Shown here: positions 54,878-64,000 of the stretch, one piece after another
Numbering within the stretch: position 1 is the stretch's first letter
Layout: every line of letters starts with the position of its first letter
NCBI RefSeq assembly: GCF_027887165.1
Contig: NC_077228.1
Location: 102,767,362-102,831,361 of the forward strand
DNA length: 64,000 nucleotides
From: Monodelphis domestica
Taxonomy: Eukaryota; Chordata; Mammalia; Didelphimorphia; Didelphidae
Direction: 5' to 3'
Translations under genes and position numbers: made by a program
Notes under the pieces: model-generated
What the model saw: the letters and a program-made list of their open reading frames with translations, nothing else
What the model was told of the DNA's origin: nothing
Database searches by the model: none

Positions 54878-54954
54878 CTGCAGACTGCAGAAGCGGCCCA
54901 TCATCTGTACAAAGAGAAAGTGCCCCACTTAGCAGGCTGGGCAGGAAGTTTGGG
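54878..54954 (+). repeat. INAVA: Mosaic duplication in INAVA intron
   Basis: 54878-54916 copies 57015-57053 of the fourth coding exon (about 34 of 38 aligned bases the same). 54911-54950 copies 56261-56300 of the intron between the third and fourth coding exons (37 of 40 the same). The two sources meet at a shared AAAGAGA-type junction, in an order reversed from that of the gene. It does not resemble any mobile element in the window. Confidence 0.85.
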
Positions 54955-55068
54955 TGGTGGGTGGGAAGAGGTGAAAGTGGTAAGGGAGGAGATCACCTCA
55001 GGGGAGGACAATTAATTGTAGGGGCAAATACAGGGAGGACTTTGCTCTAACATTACTTTCTACTTTAG

Positions 55069-55185
55069 GAGTTGACAGGCACACTGCCACAGGAGTATCC
55101 CCTCAAACCAGGAGAAAAAGCCCCCAAGGTTCGTCGAAGGATTGGAGCAGTTTACAAACTGGATGAACAGACCTTCCAAAGAGAG
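55069..55185 (+). CDS. INAVA: INAVA, third coding exon
   Basis: Acceptor TTCTACTTTAG. Residues 61-99: ELTGTLPQEYPLKPGEKAP then KVRRRIGAVYKLDEQTFQRE. The ELTGTLP and KPGEKAPKVRRRIGA blocks are the most conserved part of the CUPID domain in human INAVA and in its FRMD4 relatives. A whole number of codons (39), donor GTGAGA at 55186. Confidence 0.96.
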
Positions 55186-56975
55186 GTGAGAAAGCATGAC
55201 TATACTGGGGGCTGGTTTTTCTTTGAGACATGACTGAAAGGGTAAGAGACATTTGTCATGGTTCTTAATGGGCTCCCCAGGCCCAGGGTAGCACCAGTGG
55301 GCTCCTTGTTGTGGCTCAATCAGAGCCCCTCTTCTTCCTTGGCCCAGAGAGGAAAGGGATAGGACCTTGATTCCTGAAGGAAATGCAAAGTCTTTTGTGA
55401 GCTTTGGCTAAGTCCCATGTATTGGGTAGAATATCGATTTTTTTGAGGTGCTAGAATACTGTGCTTATTGTATTCCCTTGCTTTGCAAAAATCTATTTCC
55501 CTTATCTAGTTGGCTAAGTGATTAAAGAGTAAAGAAGTAGAAAAACAAAAGCCAAAAATTCAATCAGGAGACCTCCTAATTGGTGGAAAGTGATTCAGGG
55601 ATTGAAGACTGGGTGAATGAGCTCAATCCAACATTCCCAGGGCATTCTGGAAGTTTTCGCCTCCAGGGAAATAAAGCTCTATTGCCTAGAGAAAATCAAG
55701 GCCAAGGTAGGGCTGGGGAAATTTTGAAAGCTTTGGTGCCACTCAGTCTGCATCTGGCTAGATGTCTTTATTTATATTTCTAATTACCATATTTCCCTGG
55801 TGTCTTATTTCTGGATTTGTGCATTCTTGTTTGCCTTATAAATAAGTCCCCCGATATGCACAAGAGTGGTCTGAAGCATGTAGAAATAGGGTCAAAAGGA
55901 AAGAGGGAAATGGGTGATAGAACCAGATTTCAGAGACAAGGTTGACAGCAGAAGGGAGAGAAAAAGTAATTAGGATTTAGGGGTAGTGGATTTGGGAGTC
56001 TCACTGGAAGGGAGCAGTGCTTTGAGTTGTAGTTCCAGGACACATGAAGGTTAAGAAAATGGTGAAGGGTGAAAGTCCTGAGACTGAATGCAAAAGTCCT
56101 ATGCCTCTGCTACAAACAGAAAAGCCTGTTCCCCAGGAGGCTGACCAGGAGCCCTAATGCCCAGGCCAACATCCTACATCCTTTAATACTTTTCAAATAG
56201 ACCATAGCAGGTTCCTACTGGCAGATACCCCAGTTTTATTCTCTCTGGTGCAACAAGTCAAGAGAGAAAGTGCCCCAGTTAGCAGGCTGGGCAGGAAATT
56301 GGGACAACACCCTCTCTGGCCTGCTCATTGACATTGCCTATCCCCATGTGTGTCTGATGGGTGGGTCTTGGTGTTGGCTTTTCTTGCTCTAGGAGGTGGC
56401 TCTGGTTCAGTCTTGGCAACCTACCCCTCCCTTTGCCCTACATCTCTGTCGATGTGGGTCTTCTCTCCCTGCTCTTTGAAGGATGGGAGAGAGGGAGACT
56501 TTTCTCTACCTCTTCTAGCTTAAAGTCATATTTTTCCTCTGGTCCAGGAGCACTGTGTCCATTGAACACTTTTGATATTTTCAGTGAGGCATAGTCCCTG
56601 CCTTTTGGAAGGGAGACATAATCAATCAGTGTCCACAAAGATCTCCAAGTGTTTAGGGATGTTATAGTGGACAGAGTGCTGGACTTGGGGTTAGGAATAC
56701 CTGAATTCAAATCCCTCCTCAGCTAGTTACTAATCAAATGATTTCTCATTGTAGAATGAGGGGGTTGGTCTATCCTAATGGTCTCTAAGGTCCTTTCTAG
56801 TTCTCCATCTATGATTCTGTGACACATCTCTTCCTGCAGGGAGCTGGCAACCTAATGGAAACACAATCCCTGCTCTTTAAAGGGGTTATTAACCAGCCCA
56901 CTTGTGGTATCTGTATCTGCCCTCACCCGAGGCCTTTTTCTTCCTGACCTCCTGTCTCTCTTGCCCCATCCCTAG
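55186..56975 (+). other. INAVA: INAVA intron between third and fourth coding exons
   Basis: Mostly unique. It contains the donor segment of the mosaic copy (56261-56300) and a MIR-like SINE at 56650-56825 (GAATACCTGAATTCAAATCC, TAGTTCTCCATCTATGATTC). Confidence 0.8.
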
Positions 56976-57201
56976 GACCCTCTGAGCAGTCTGGAGCAGG
57001 AACTGGCGCTGCAGCTGCAGATTGCAGAGGCAGCCCGTCATCTGTACAAAGAGGAGAACCTCACCAAGCAGATCCGACGGCGGAGGAAGCATGCGGTGCT
57101 ACAGGAGGAGAAGAAGCTCCGGGAACTAGAACACAGCCTCAATGAACGGAGGCTAAGCAGTGGCCGTGCTCCCCTTACCCCTGCCACCATGTTCAGGGGA
57201 G
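56976..57201 (+). CDS. INAVA: INAVA, fourth coding exon
   Basis: Acceptor CCCATCCCTAG. Residues 100-174: DPLSSLEQELALQLQIAEAA starts a second charged helix; RHLYKEENLTKQIRRRRKHA and a VLQEEKKLRELEHSLNERR run give a strong coiled coil, as in human. Ends with one base of codon 175, donor GTGAGT at 57202. The stretch LQIAEAARHLYKE (57015-57053) has a partial copy in the intron after the second coding exon. Confidence 0.96.
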
Positions 57202-58261
57202 GTGAGTGGACCTGACGCCTTGGCAGACCTCTGACCAGGAGGGCTGGACCTGAGGTTCCCAACTGGGTCATCCTTCCTATGGGGTGGACAGGGCTCCCAG
57301 GGATACTAACCAAGCTACCAAAAACCCAACCTCCCCACTATCTTAGAGAGGAGAGAGGAAACCACTCCTCCAGATATTTAATACGAACATTCTGATTTTT
57401 CTCCTCCTCCAACTTTTGAGTTTCTGATGCTATCCTGATCAAGAGAGTGAAATTCTTATGTGGTGCTCTCTTCTTGCCTTTTGCCCAGTTACTCAGTTCC
57501 CAAGGGCCAAAGTGTGCACTGCTATTCATCTCTAGAGCACACAGCAAATTGATGGTACTCAGGGCCTGTCTGATCACAGTAGAAGATTCCGCCTTGGAAG
57601 CTCTCCATCGTGGCTTTAATCCTTGATCCTCTGAGACTTCGATTTGCCAGGTTGTTTTGTCCAGCCTTGGCCTGTTTCCCTCACCCCACCCCATACCCTG
57701 AGCTGAGAAAGCCCAATCTTTAGCTTCCTGGCTAATAGGAGATTTCTTCTACCATTCTGGCTTCATAAAGCACCAAGTTTGTTTAGCAATGCTTTGGTCT
57801 TAATTAGGCTTGAGAACTCTTTTGGGGTAGGAATTAATTAAACAGGATGATGATGGACCTGGGTTTGGAGTAGAAGTCTTTACTTCTTTCATGTTTGAGC
57901 TATTCTAATCCTCCTTCTCTGTCTGGAAGGACTAGAATTGTCTTGTGAGAATATATTTTAGGACATTTTAGGCTGTTCTTGGGTCCTGTCTACTACCATC
58001 CCCCAAAGGGGTTGTTGAATTGTTGCATCCCTCTGCCCACTGTTCACCCATATGCTTTCCCTGGAAATGCTTCTTGGGAGCTGAAGGACAGTTTCCAGAT
58101 TCCTCCCAAGTCAACTTTAGGAAGCAGAGCAGAGAAAGATGGTGAGAACAGGTGACTTTTGGCCCACTAAATGAAGATGTTAGAGTTAACTTCTTGACCT
58201 AAGTGACTTTGGGCCCATTAAATGAAAGGGGCCAGAGTTGACCTCTGAACCCAGAACTTTT

Positions 58262-58690
58262 CACTTATTCATTCAGTAAACATTTATTAAGTACCTACTG
58301 TGTGCCAAAGACTGTGCTAAGTGCTGGGGATACAAAAAGAGGAAAAGACAATCCTTGCCTTCAAAGAGATTATAATCAGGAAATATGAGACAAAATGCAA
58401 TTAAGAGTATACAAAGCAAACTATATGTAGGATAAATGGGAAATAATTAAAAGTAGGAAAGCACTGGAATTAGGAGGGATGGAGGAGGACTTTGGGTAGA
58501 AGGTGGGATTTCAGTTGGAACTTAAAGGAATTCAGGGAAGTCAGAAGTCAGAGTAGAGGAGGGAAGAGAGTGTTCTAGGCATGGGAGATAGCCAAAGAAA
58601 ATACCCAGAGCTGAGAGATAGTGTGTCTTGTTCATGAAATATTTAGGAGGCCATTATCACTGGATTGAAGAGGAAGGACATGATCCAGGG
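58262..58690 (-). mobile_element. L2-like LINE 3' fragment
   Basis: The best copy of this recurrent type: AGTAAACATTTATTAAGTAC, CTACTGTGTGCCAAAGACTG, CTAAGTGCTGGGGATACAAA, GGGATTTCAGTTGGAACTTA, GAGTGTTCTAGGCATGGGAG, AAATACCCAGAGCTGAGAGA. Parallel to 41645-42050 along its length. Confidence 0.65.
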
Positions 58691-58719
58691 CTTAGCTAAT
58701 GCCAATATTCTCAGGTTAT

Positions 58720-58860
58720 AGGATCATAGCATGTTAGAACTGGGAATGGCCTCAGAGATCTTATCCAACTTCCTTGTTATAAAAAACAAGGAACCTGAAG
58801 ATACAAGAATGGGAATGGCACACTTGAGGTTACAGAGCTAGTTAAAGGAGGCTTTGGGGA
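58720..58860 (-). mobile_element. MIR-like SINE
   Basis: ATCATAGCATGTTAGAACTG, GGAATGGCCTCAGAGATCTT, GGAACCTGAAGATACAAGAA, GAGGTTACAGAGCTAGTTAA. Truncated. Confidence 0.6.
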
Positions 58861-59534
58861 TAAGTTACTCTTCCTGAAGAAACAGATGATAAAAAAGGAG
58901 TCAAGCTATAAGGAAAGAAAATATCGTCTTGGGTCCCATCTGTCATTCCTGGTAACTTATCTTCCCCCTTGAAATAAATGCAGTTACTGGCTCTTGGGCC
59001 TCAGATCACTCAGGGAGAGTAATAATGAGTGGGGTATGAGTGTGGCCTGGGGGAGTAGATCTCACTTATCAGCATTATCTCCCTTTCTCAGGTTTATTTC
59101 TAGGCTCTGATAGCTTCAAGCTGGGGTAGAATGTCTCTTGTTGCCAGCTGGTTCCTAGAGCTCCTGGACACCACCCCAGGGGCCACATGGCTAGGACAGC
59201 AGGAGGTGGAAGTGGGGGGTGGGGATGGTGTGGGGCCATGCCTGCTGATGTCCTCTCTTCAGGAGTGGGAAGGCAAGTCAAGACATGGCCAAGGTGGACA
59301 AATGTGGTAGTTTGCCCTTAATTCTTTGTGAGAATCAAAAGTTGTCAAGAAACCTGTCTCTGGGGTGCTGATTGGAGAGTGGGGGGGGGGTCAAGATGGC
59401 CACTTACACTCCCACCTTTGAATTAAATTAGGAACAAGGATATTATGAATAAAAGATTCCATGTCTAGGACAGGGATAAGGACTAGAGGCAAGCAGGATT
59501 TCTCATGACTCTACTCAGGCAGCCATTATCCTTG

Positions 59535-60440
59535 TTCAGGCTCTCTGAATGATTTCAATAACCTCCTAGTTGGTCTTTCTTCTTCCAATCTTTTTCAGTC
59601 TATCCTCCCTCTAGCCGCTGAAATAATCTCTCTAAGTCATATGGTTGATCACATCACTCTCTGTTCAGAAATCCTCTGTGGCTCCCTAGTACTCCTAGGA
59701 TAAACTCTTCAGCTTGGCATTGAAAGCCCCTCATAGTCTGGTTCTAATCTATCTCCCTCTGACCTTATTTTGTAGTACTCCTCTTTGCCAGCTCTACATT
59801 CCAATCATACAGACCTTCTAGCCCTTCCTCAAGCTTGACATTCCATCTCTTGCAGGCTGAAACCTGTGCCTGGAATGCACTCACTCCTCACCTCTGCCTC
59901 TCTTAAAAGCAGTCCAGTGGGACAGCATCAAGGTGGCACACTGGATAAGAAAGCAAGATCTGGGTTCAGATCTGACCTCAGACATTTCTTAGCTGAGTGA
60001 CTGGACAAATCATTTAACTCAGTTGCCTAAACCTTGCTGTTCTGTCTTAAAATTAATATTGAGACAGGAGGTAAGGGTTAAAAAAAAGAATGAACAACAA
60101 AAAAAAGAAATAATCCTGGATTTTTGCTCAGGTATCACCTTTTACCCAACTTTTCAGATTTCCTCAGAAGGCCCCGCTCCCTCCTAAAATTAATACTACT
60201 ACTACTACTAACAGCTAGCATTGCTATAGAGCCCACAATGTATCTGGCACTGTGTTAAGCACTTTACAAATATTACTACCTTATATTTACTTATCTGTGG
60301 ACATATTATATTTGCTTCTCCCCCTACCCTCAGTAAAACATAATCTCTCTGAGGACAGGAACTGGTTTTTTGGCATTTGTTTGCTCAACACCAGCATCGA
60401 ACGAGGCATAGAGTAGGCATTTATTAAATGGTGGTTGAGT
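59535..60440 (+). mobile_element. L2-type LINE 3' end, split by a SINE
   Basis: Coding-end part: CTCTAGCCGCTGAAATAATC, GGTTGATCACATCACTCTCT, CTGTGGCTCCCTAGTACTCC, GACCTTCTAGCCCTTCCTCA, GTGCCTGGAATGCACTCACT. It breaks at about 59925 for a SINE and resumes with GCTCAGGTATCACCTTTTAC. The 3' end is CTGAGGACAGGAACTGGTTT and GAGTAGGCATTTATTAAATG. A short CTA repeat and MIR-like end (60190-60290) are also inserted. Confidence 0.75.
59925..60085 (+). mobile_element. tRNA-derived marsupial SINE nested in L2
   Basis: CAGCATCAAGGTGGCACACT head, GGGTTCAGATCTGACCTCAG box B, TTGCCTAAACCTTGCTGTTC and GGTAAGGGTTAAAAAAAAG end. Confidence 0.88.
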
Positions 60441-60780
60441 TAAATTGCATTATGATAGAAAGTACATTTGGATTCAGAGCACTTGGGTTCATATTTTGGC
60501 TCTGATCCTTTTTAGTTTTGCCATCTTGAGCAAATCATTTAGCCTCTTGAAGGAAGATGGTATGATGGATATAGTGCTGAACTTGGAGTCAGGAAGACCT
60601 GAGTTTATCCTGCATCAGATACTTAGCTATGTGATTATTTAGCCTCTCAGCCTCAGTTTCCTTATCTATAAAATGGGGATGATAATAGCATCTAACCCAT
60701 AGGGTTATTTTGAGGATGAAATGAGATAACATGTAAACCTAAATGTGTTATGTAAATATTAGTTATTATTTTTAATGTCA
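60430..60780 (+). mobile_element. Two MIR-like SINEs in series
   Basis: First 60445-60545 (CACTTGGGTTCATATTTTGG), cut by a second at 60545-60780: GAACTTGGAGTCAGGAAGAC, CAGCCTCAGTTTCCTTATCT, ATAGGGTTATTTTGAGGATG. Confidence 0.75.
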
Positions 60781-61380
60781 GATTCTTCATCTATAGTAAA
60801 ATGAGGTAGATCTAAGTGAGGATCACCAAGTTCTTGCCTCTTCTAAATCTTATAATATTTCTTCTACTTTTTCCACTTCCAGTCTCATTCTTGGTTTCTG
60901 GATGATGGGATTTTGGTATTCCAATCCCAAGGAAGCCCTTACTTGCCTTTGGAGAACTGAGAGAAGGGAACCTAAAGGAAAGAGCCTCTGGGAATGAGCA
61001 GTATCTGTTGAGCTGCTTTGCTTTGCTTCCTGGGAAAGGAGGAAGTAGGGAAATTAATAGCTAGAAAGTTCTTTGAAGCAAAGAAAGCACTTCATTACTG
61101 TGCAAGCATTTCAGTTTGGAAACATAATGATATCAGTCCTGCATAATTAGTTGCCATCTCTGAAGGGGCCTTGCCAGGATAATACCCAGAGTCCAGAGGC
61201 TTTGGTGCATTCAGATAAGGAAAGAGAATGTCTAGAGCCCAAAGGCTTTGGTGAGTTCCAATGAGGATCTTGGGATTTGGTACTTGAAGAAGGTATCTTA
61301 TTGATTTTAATGAGCCAAACATTTATTAACTGTTTAAAGTCCAAGTTTACCCCATTTGTAAAATGAGGATGTGGGAGAGT

Positions 61381-61640
61381 GGGAGGATTCAGACAACCAG
61401 GTGGCTCAGTGGATTGAGAGCCAGGGAGAGTGGGAGGATATGGACAACCAGGTGGCTCAGTGGATGGAGAGCTAGGTCCAGAGATGGGGATCTGGGGTTC
61501 AAATCTGGCCTCAGATACTTCCTAGCTGTATAACCCAGGACAAGTCACTTAACCCCCATTGCCTAACCCTTACTGCTCTTCTGCCTTGGAACCAATACAC
61601 AGTATTGATTCCAAGATGGAAGGTAAGGGTTTAAAAACAA
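61381..61640 (+). mobile_element. tRNA-derived marsupial SINE with 51-bp head duplication
   Basis: GACAACCAGGTGGCTCAGTG appears at 61392 and again at 61443, 51 bases apart, together with the preceding GGGAGGAT. After the second copy the SINE continues normally: GGGTTCAAATCTGGCCTCAG, TTGCCTAACCCTTACTGCTC, GATTCCAAGATGGAAGGTAA. Confidence 0.9.
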
Positions 61641-62076
61641 TGAGAATGAGAATGCTTGTATTACTTACTCTTCTTGGGGTGTTAATGTGAGGGGAGGGCT
61701 AGCATGCCTCAAAGTAGTACAGAAATGATAATTGTTTTCATTATCTACTCCAAACACTTTTAGTTTAAAGATATGGAAACTAAGCCCTTTCAGAAAGGAA
61801 AAGTATTTCCTCACCTATGTAATATGGGATAGAACCATGTTTAAACTCAGGTTTCTGACTCCAAATTCAGGGCTTTTCCCACTGGGCCACACTACCCTTC
61901 CTTATCTAGCTTAGTGCTTATTTACAGAGAACATTTTCTGTAAGTCCCAAATGTGATTGCCTGGAGGGAGGTAGAAGATGGGAGAGATGGCCAGTTTCCA
62001 CAGCCCTGATTTCCCGGGCCTGCCTGCAATGCCCTCCTGTGCCCCCTCCCAACCCCATTTCTTTTGTCTCCTCCAG

Positions 62077-62130
62077 AGCTGAGCACTTCTGACGACAGCT
62101 CCCTGTCAGACGCAGTGCTATTGGAAGAAG
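62077..62130 (+). CDS. INAVA: INAVA, fifth coding exon
   Basis: Acceptor TTTTGTCTCCTCCAG. Residues 175-192: ELSTSDDSSLSDAVLLEE, against ELSASDDSSLSDGLLLEE in human. An acidic, Ser-rich segment, likely phosphorylated. Ends with one base of the next codon, donor GTAAGT at 62131. No further coding exon with the required phase is convincing before 64000. Confidence 0.95.
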
Positions 62131-62295
62131 GTAAGTGGGACTGTCTGGAAAATGGAGTTTGATGTGGAAGCCCCAGTGAGGGTAGTTCTCCATAACTCCA
62201 GAGCGCCTGTTTCCCCATAGCTTTAGGGCATTTGCTGAGTCTAGCAAAGGCCTCTTTATTGACCTCCTGTGTCAAGTAAAGATGTATACAATTTC

Positions 62296-62455
62296 TAGGC
62301 ATGGTGGTTGGTGCAACCTGTAATTCCTGCTCCGGAGGGGGAGACTGAAGCTGAAGCAGTTGGATCAGGGGAATCTGAAGCTGCAGTAGGGCTTTAGAAA
62401 TGGGTCTAGGAGTGGTGGTTACACTTTCTGACCAGGCAAGATAGTAGTAGATAGT
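62296..62455 (+). pseudogene. 7SL-like element, internally deleted
   Basis: GGCATGGTGGTTGGTGCAAC, CTGTAATTCCTGCTCCGGAG and GGGGAGACTGAAGCTGAAGC parallel the Alu domain of 7SL RNA. After about 100 bases it passes to a short ACCAGGCAAGATAGTAGTAG end like the 7SL 3' end, so the S domain is missing. Divergent. Resemblance is by eye, and another RNA origin cannot be excluded. Confidence 0.45.
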
Positions 62456-62856
62456 AGAGAAAATTGTATAAAATATATTAGAGAGGAGGAGCTCCTTAAT
62501 TCAGAAATTCTTCCCAAAGGGGGTGATTTCATCCCCTTTGAGTTTTCCTAGAACCTTTGTGCCCATCACATTTGGCTTTGTGTTGTATATATTATCATTG
62601 GTAGACTTTGAATACCTTGAGGGCAAAGACTCTTTTTGTCTTTACATTTATTCCTTTTGCCTTCTACATAATAGATCATAAGACTTGGAGCAGGAAGAGA
62701 AAACCACCAGAAGGTCATCTGGTCTAATACTCTTATTTTCAAATGACCCAAGGGTCATAGTGGCAGTAGGTATTAGAGGTGAGATTTTAGCCTCTGACTC
62801 CAAAACCAATGCTTTTTTAAACTCTTACCTTCTGTCTTAGTATCAATTCTTTAAAA

Positions 62857-63062
62857 AAAAAAAAACCCTTACCTTCCATCTTAGAATCAATACTGAGTAT
62901 TAGTTCAAAGGCAGAAGAGCAGTAAGAGCCAGAGCTAGGCAATCGGGGTTAAATGACTTGCCCTGGGTCACACTCCTAGGAAGTATCAGAGGCCAGATTT
63001 GAACCCAGGAACCTACCATCTTCAGGCCTGGCTCTCTATCCACTGTGCTACCTATCTGCCCA
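62857..63062 (-). mobile_element. tRNA-derived marsupial SINE, on the tail of another
   Basis: A-run complement, AACCCTTACCTTCCATCTTA, CCTGGGTCACACTCCTAGGA, TTTGAACCCAGGAACCTACC, GTGCTACCTATCTGCCCAC. It is preceded at 62812-62850 by a second partial tail (TTTTTAAACTCTTACCTTCT), so one SINE landed in the tail of another. MIR/L2-like pieces lie at 62580-62810. Confidence 0.9.
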
Positions 63063-63695
63063 CTTAGATAATGATTTTTTAATGGTCTCGCAATGAATAA
63101 AAGTTGGTTGAATTAAAATTTTAGCCTCTTGACCTGGCTCTTAGCAGAGAAGCCCCTCTCTTGCCTTGGCACAGACCTAGGTGGGATGAATGTAGCAAGT
63201 GCTCCCTGCTCCAGCTTCCCACAACAAATGCTGAGGAATGGTGGACAAGAGCTGAGTGCACAGAAGCCCCTGGGCTCAAGTTTCCTGAGCCTGGGAGCCA
63301 GATGACCCCAGTAGATGGAATAAGGAGACAAATTCCAGACTTGCCAGCTGAGGGCAAGGAAGACATAGTCCAGGCCCCTGAGAAGAGTTTTTACCCTTGG
63401 GGGAAAAGGGAGACACTTTCTGTGGATTTTCCCATAGTGAGCCCACCAGAGTCACAGAGAATCGGGCTGTTCAAAATCTATGCCCTTTCTATTTATTAGA
63501 ACTGAGTATAACTTTTCTACCCTCTGGAGTTTGGCTTATTAATTTAGCTAGACCGTGAGAGGACCAGACAAACAACACTGATGAGGCACCCTTTGCTTGA
63601 AAGCCTGGGATTGAGGAGGGCCTAGGGAACGTTCAGGGAAGAAGGTAGCACAGAACCTTCTTTCTGCACCCTAATGCTGATGAGAGCCCCAGAAT
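63063..63695. other. Unassigned INAVA intron sequence
   Basis: A 112-codon open frame at 63161-63499 lies on the INAVA strand, but I found no AG acceptor ahead of it in the phase that the fifth coding exon requires. It also lacks clear similarity to human INAVA. I leave it as intron. Confidence 0.4.
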
Positions 63696-63699
63696 ATAG

Positions 63700-63950
63700 A
63701 AACAGCACAGATTAGAAAAACATGTCCATAGGAGGCTAATAAATAACTAACAGAATGAACATCCTAGTGTAAACAGCATGGAAACAGGTTCTGATCAAGG
63801 ACACAAGTAATACCCAATGAAATTGCATGTTGGTTGTGGGAAGAGTGGGTGGAGGGGAGGGAGGGAAACAATGTGAATATTGTAACCAAGGAATAATGTT
63901 CTAAATTGACTAAATAAATTCAAATGGAAAAATAAATAAATAAATAACTA
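63700..63950 (+). mobile_element. L1 3' UTR and tail
   Basis: GGTTCTGATCAAGGACACAA, ATACCCAATGAAATTGCATG, a GGGAGGGAGGG stretch, then ATTGTAACCAAGGAATAATG and TTCTAAATTGACTAAATAAA, closing with (AAAT)n. The forward form of the tails at 16795 and 32425. Confidence 0.8.
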
Positions 63951-64000
63951 GTAGCTTGGCAGCCAGTGCTGCAGACACAAGGATACACCCAGAATATGTG

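Larger units (their letters stand above)
57202..62076 (+). other. INAVA: INAVA intron between fourth and fifth coding exons
   Basis: A 4.9-kb intron. It holds L2-like sequence (58262-58690), a MIR (58720-58860), an L2 3' end split by a SINE (59535-60440), MIR pieces (60430-60780) and a SINE with a duplicated head (61381-61640). The first 1 kb is unique. Confidence 0.85.

Noticed and set aside
63161-63499. 112-codon open frame as a sixth INAVA coding exon
   Set aside because: No AG acceptor upstream gives the phase left by the fifth coding exon, and similarity to human INAVA is not convincing.

Overview
This window looks like nuclear DNA from a marsupial mammal. It is AT-rich, with two recognisable vertebrate genes in a sea of interspersed repeats. 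The repeats make the case: many copies of the tRNA-derived marsupial SINE that opens with a GGGGCAGCTGGGTGGCTCAG head, CORE-SINE/MIR copies, marsupial L1 ends, L2 and CR1/L3 LINE remnants, and endogenous-retrovirus fossils. I cannot tell opossum from an Australian marsupial by eye. The gene order (a candidate CAMSAP2 3' end, GPR25, then INAVA, all on +) matches human 1q32.1.

Layout. Positions 1-1745 are repeat-free and end in a polyadenylation signal; I read them as the 3' UTR of an upstream gene, by synteny CAMSAP2. Positions 2.4-18.3 kb are repeats, including an LTR with a clean 6-bp target duplication inside an L1 (11622-13280) and a fossil gag-like retroviral fragment (about 14.55-15.47 kb). 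GPR25 is a single-exon intact receptor gene at 18576-19670 with a nearby poly(A) signal. From 20 to 42 kb there is a gene-free stretch holding LINEs, SINEs, two long GAAA tracts, a full-length 7SL RNA pseudogene (31455-31737), a CTCF-type motif (39396-39408) and several repeat-free blocks that may be regulatory. A CpG-richer block at 42.6-43.3 kb and a donor-terminated segment near 47.6-47.8 kb are candidate non-coding first exons of INAVA. Five INAVA coding exons (53736-62130) encode the N-terminal 192 residues, including the CUPID/DUF3338 region; the rest of the gene lies beyond the window.

GPR25 is an orphan-class, chemokine-receptor-like GPCR. INAVA is an adaptor for cytohesins in epithelial and innate immune signalling. 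They are neighbours by conserved synteny, and nothing here shows that they act together.

I did not find a new multi-gene system. The most unusual non-repeat signal is a mosaic duplication in INAVA intron 3: it joins a copy of part of exon 5 to a copy of part of intron 4, and the exon-5-like part stays open and in frame with exon 3. Other points of interest are the 7SL pseudogene whose tail became a 300-bp GAAA tract, a second internally deleted 7SL-like element in INAVA, and the retroviral fossils. Repeat boundaries are estimated by eye and may be off by tens of bases.
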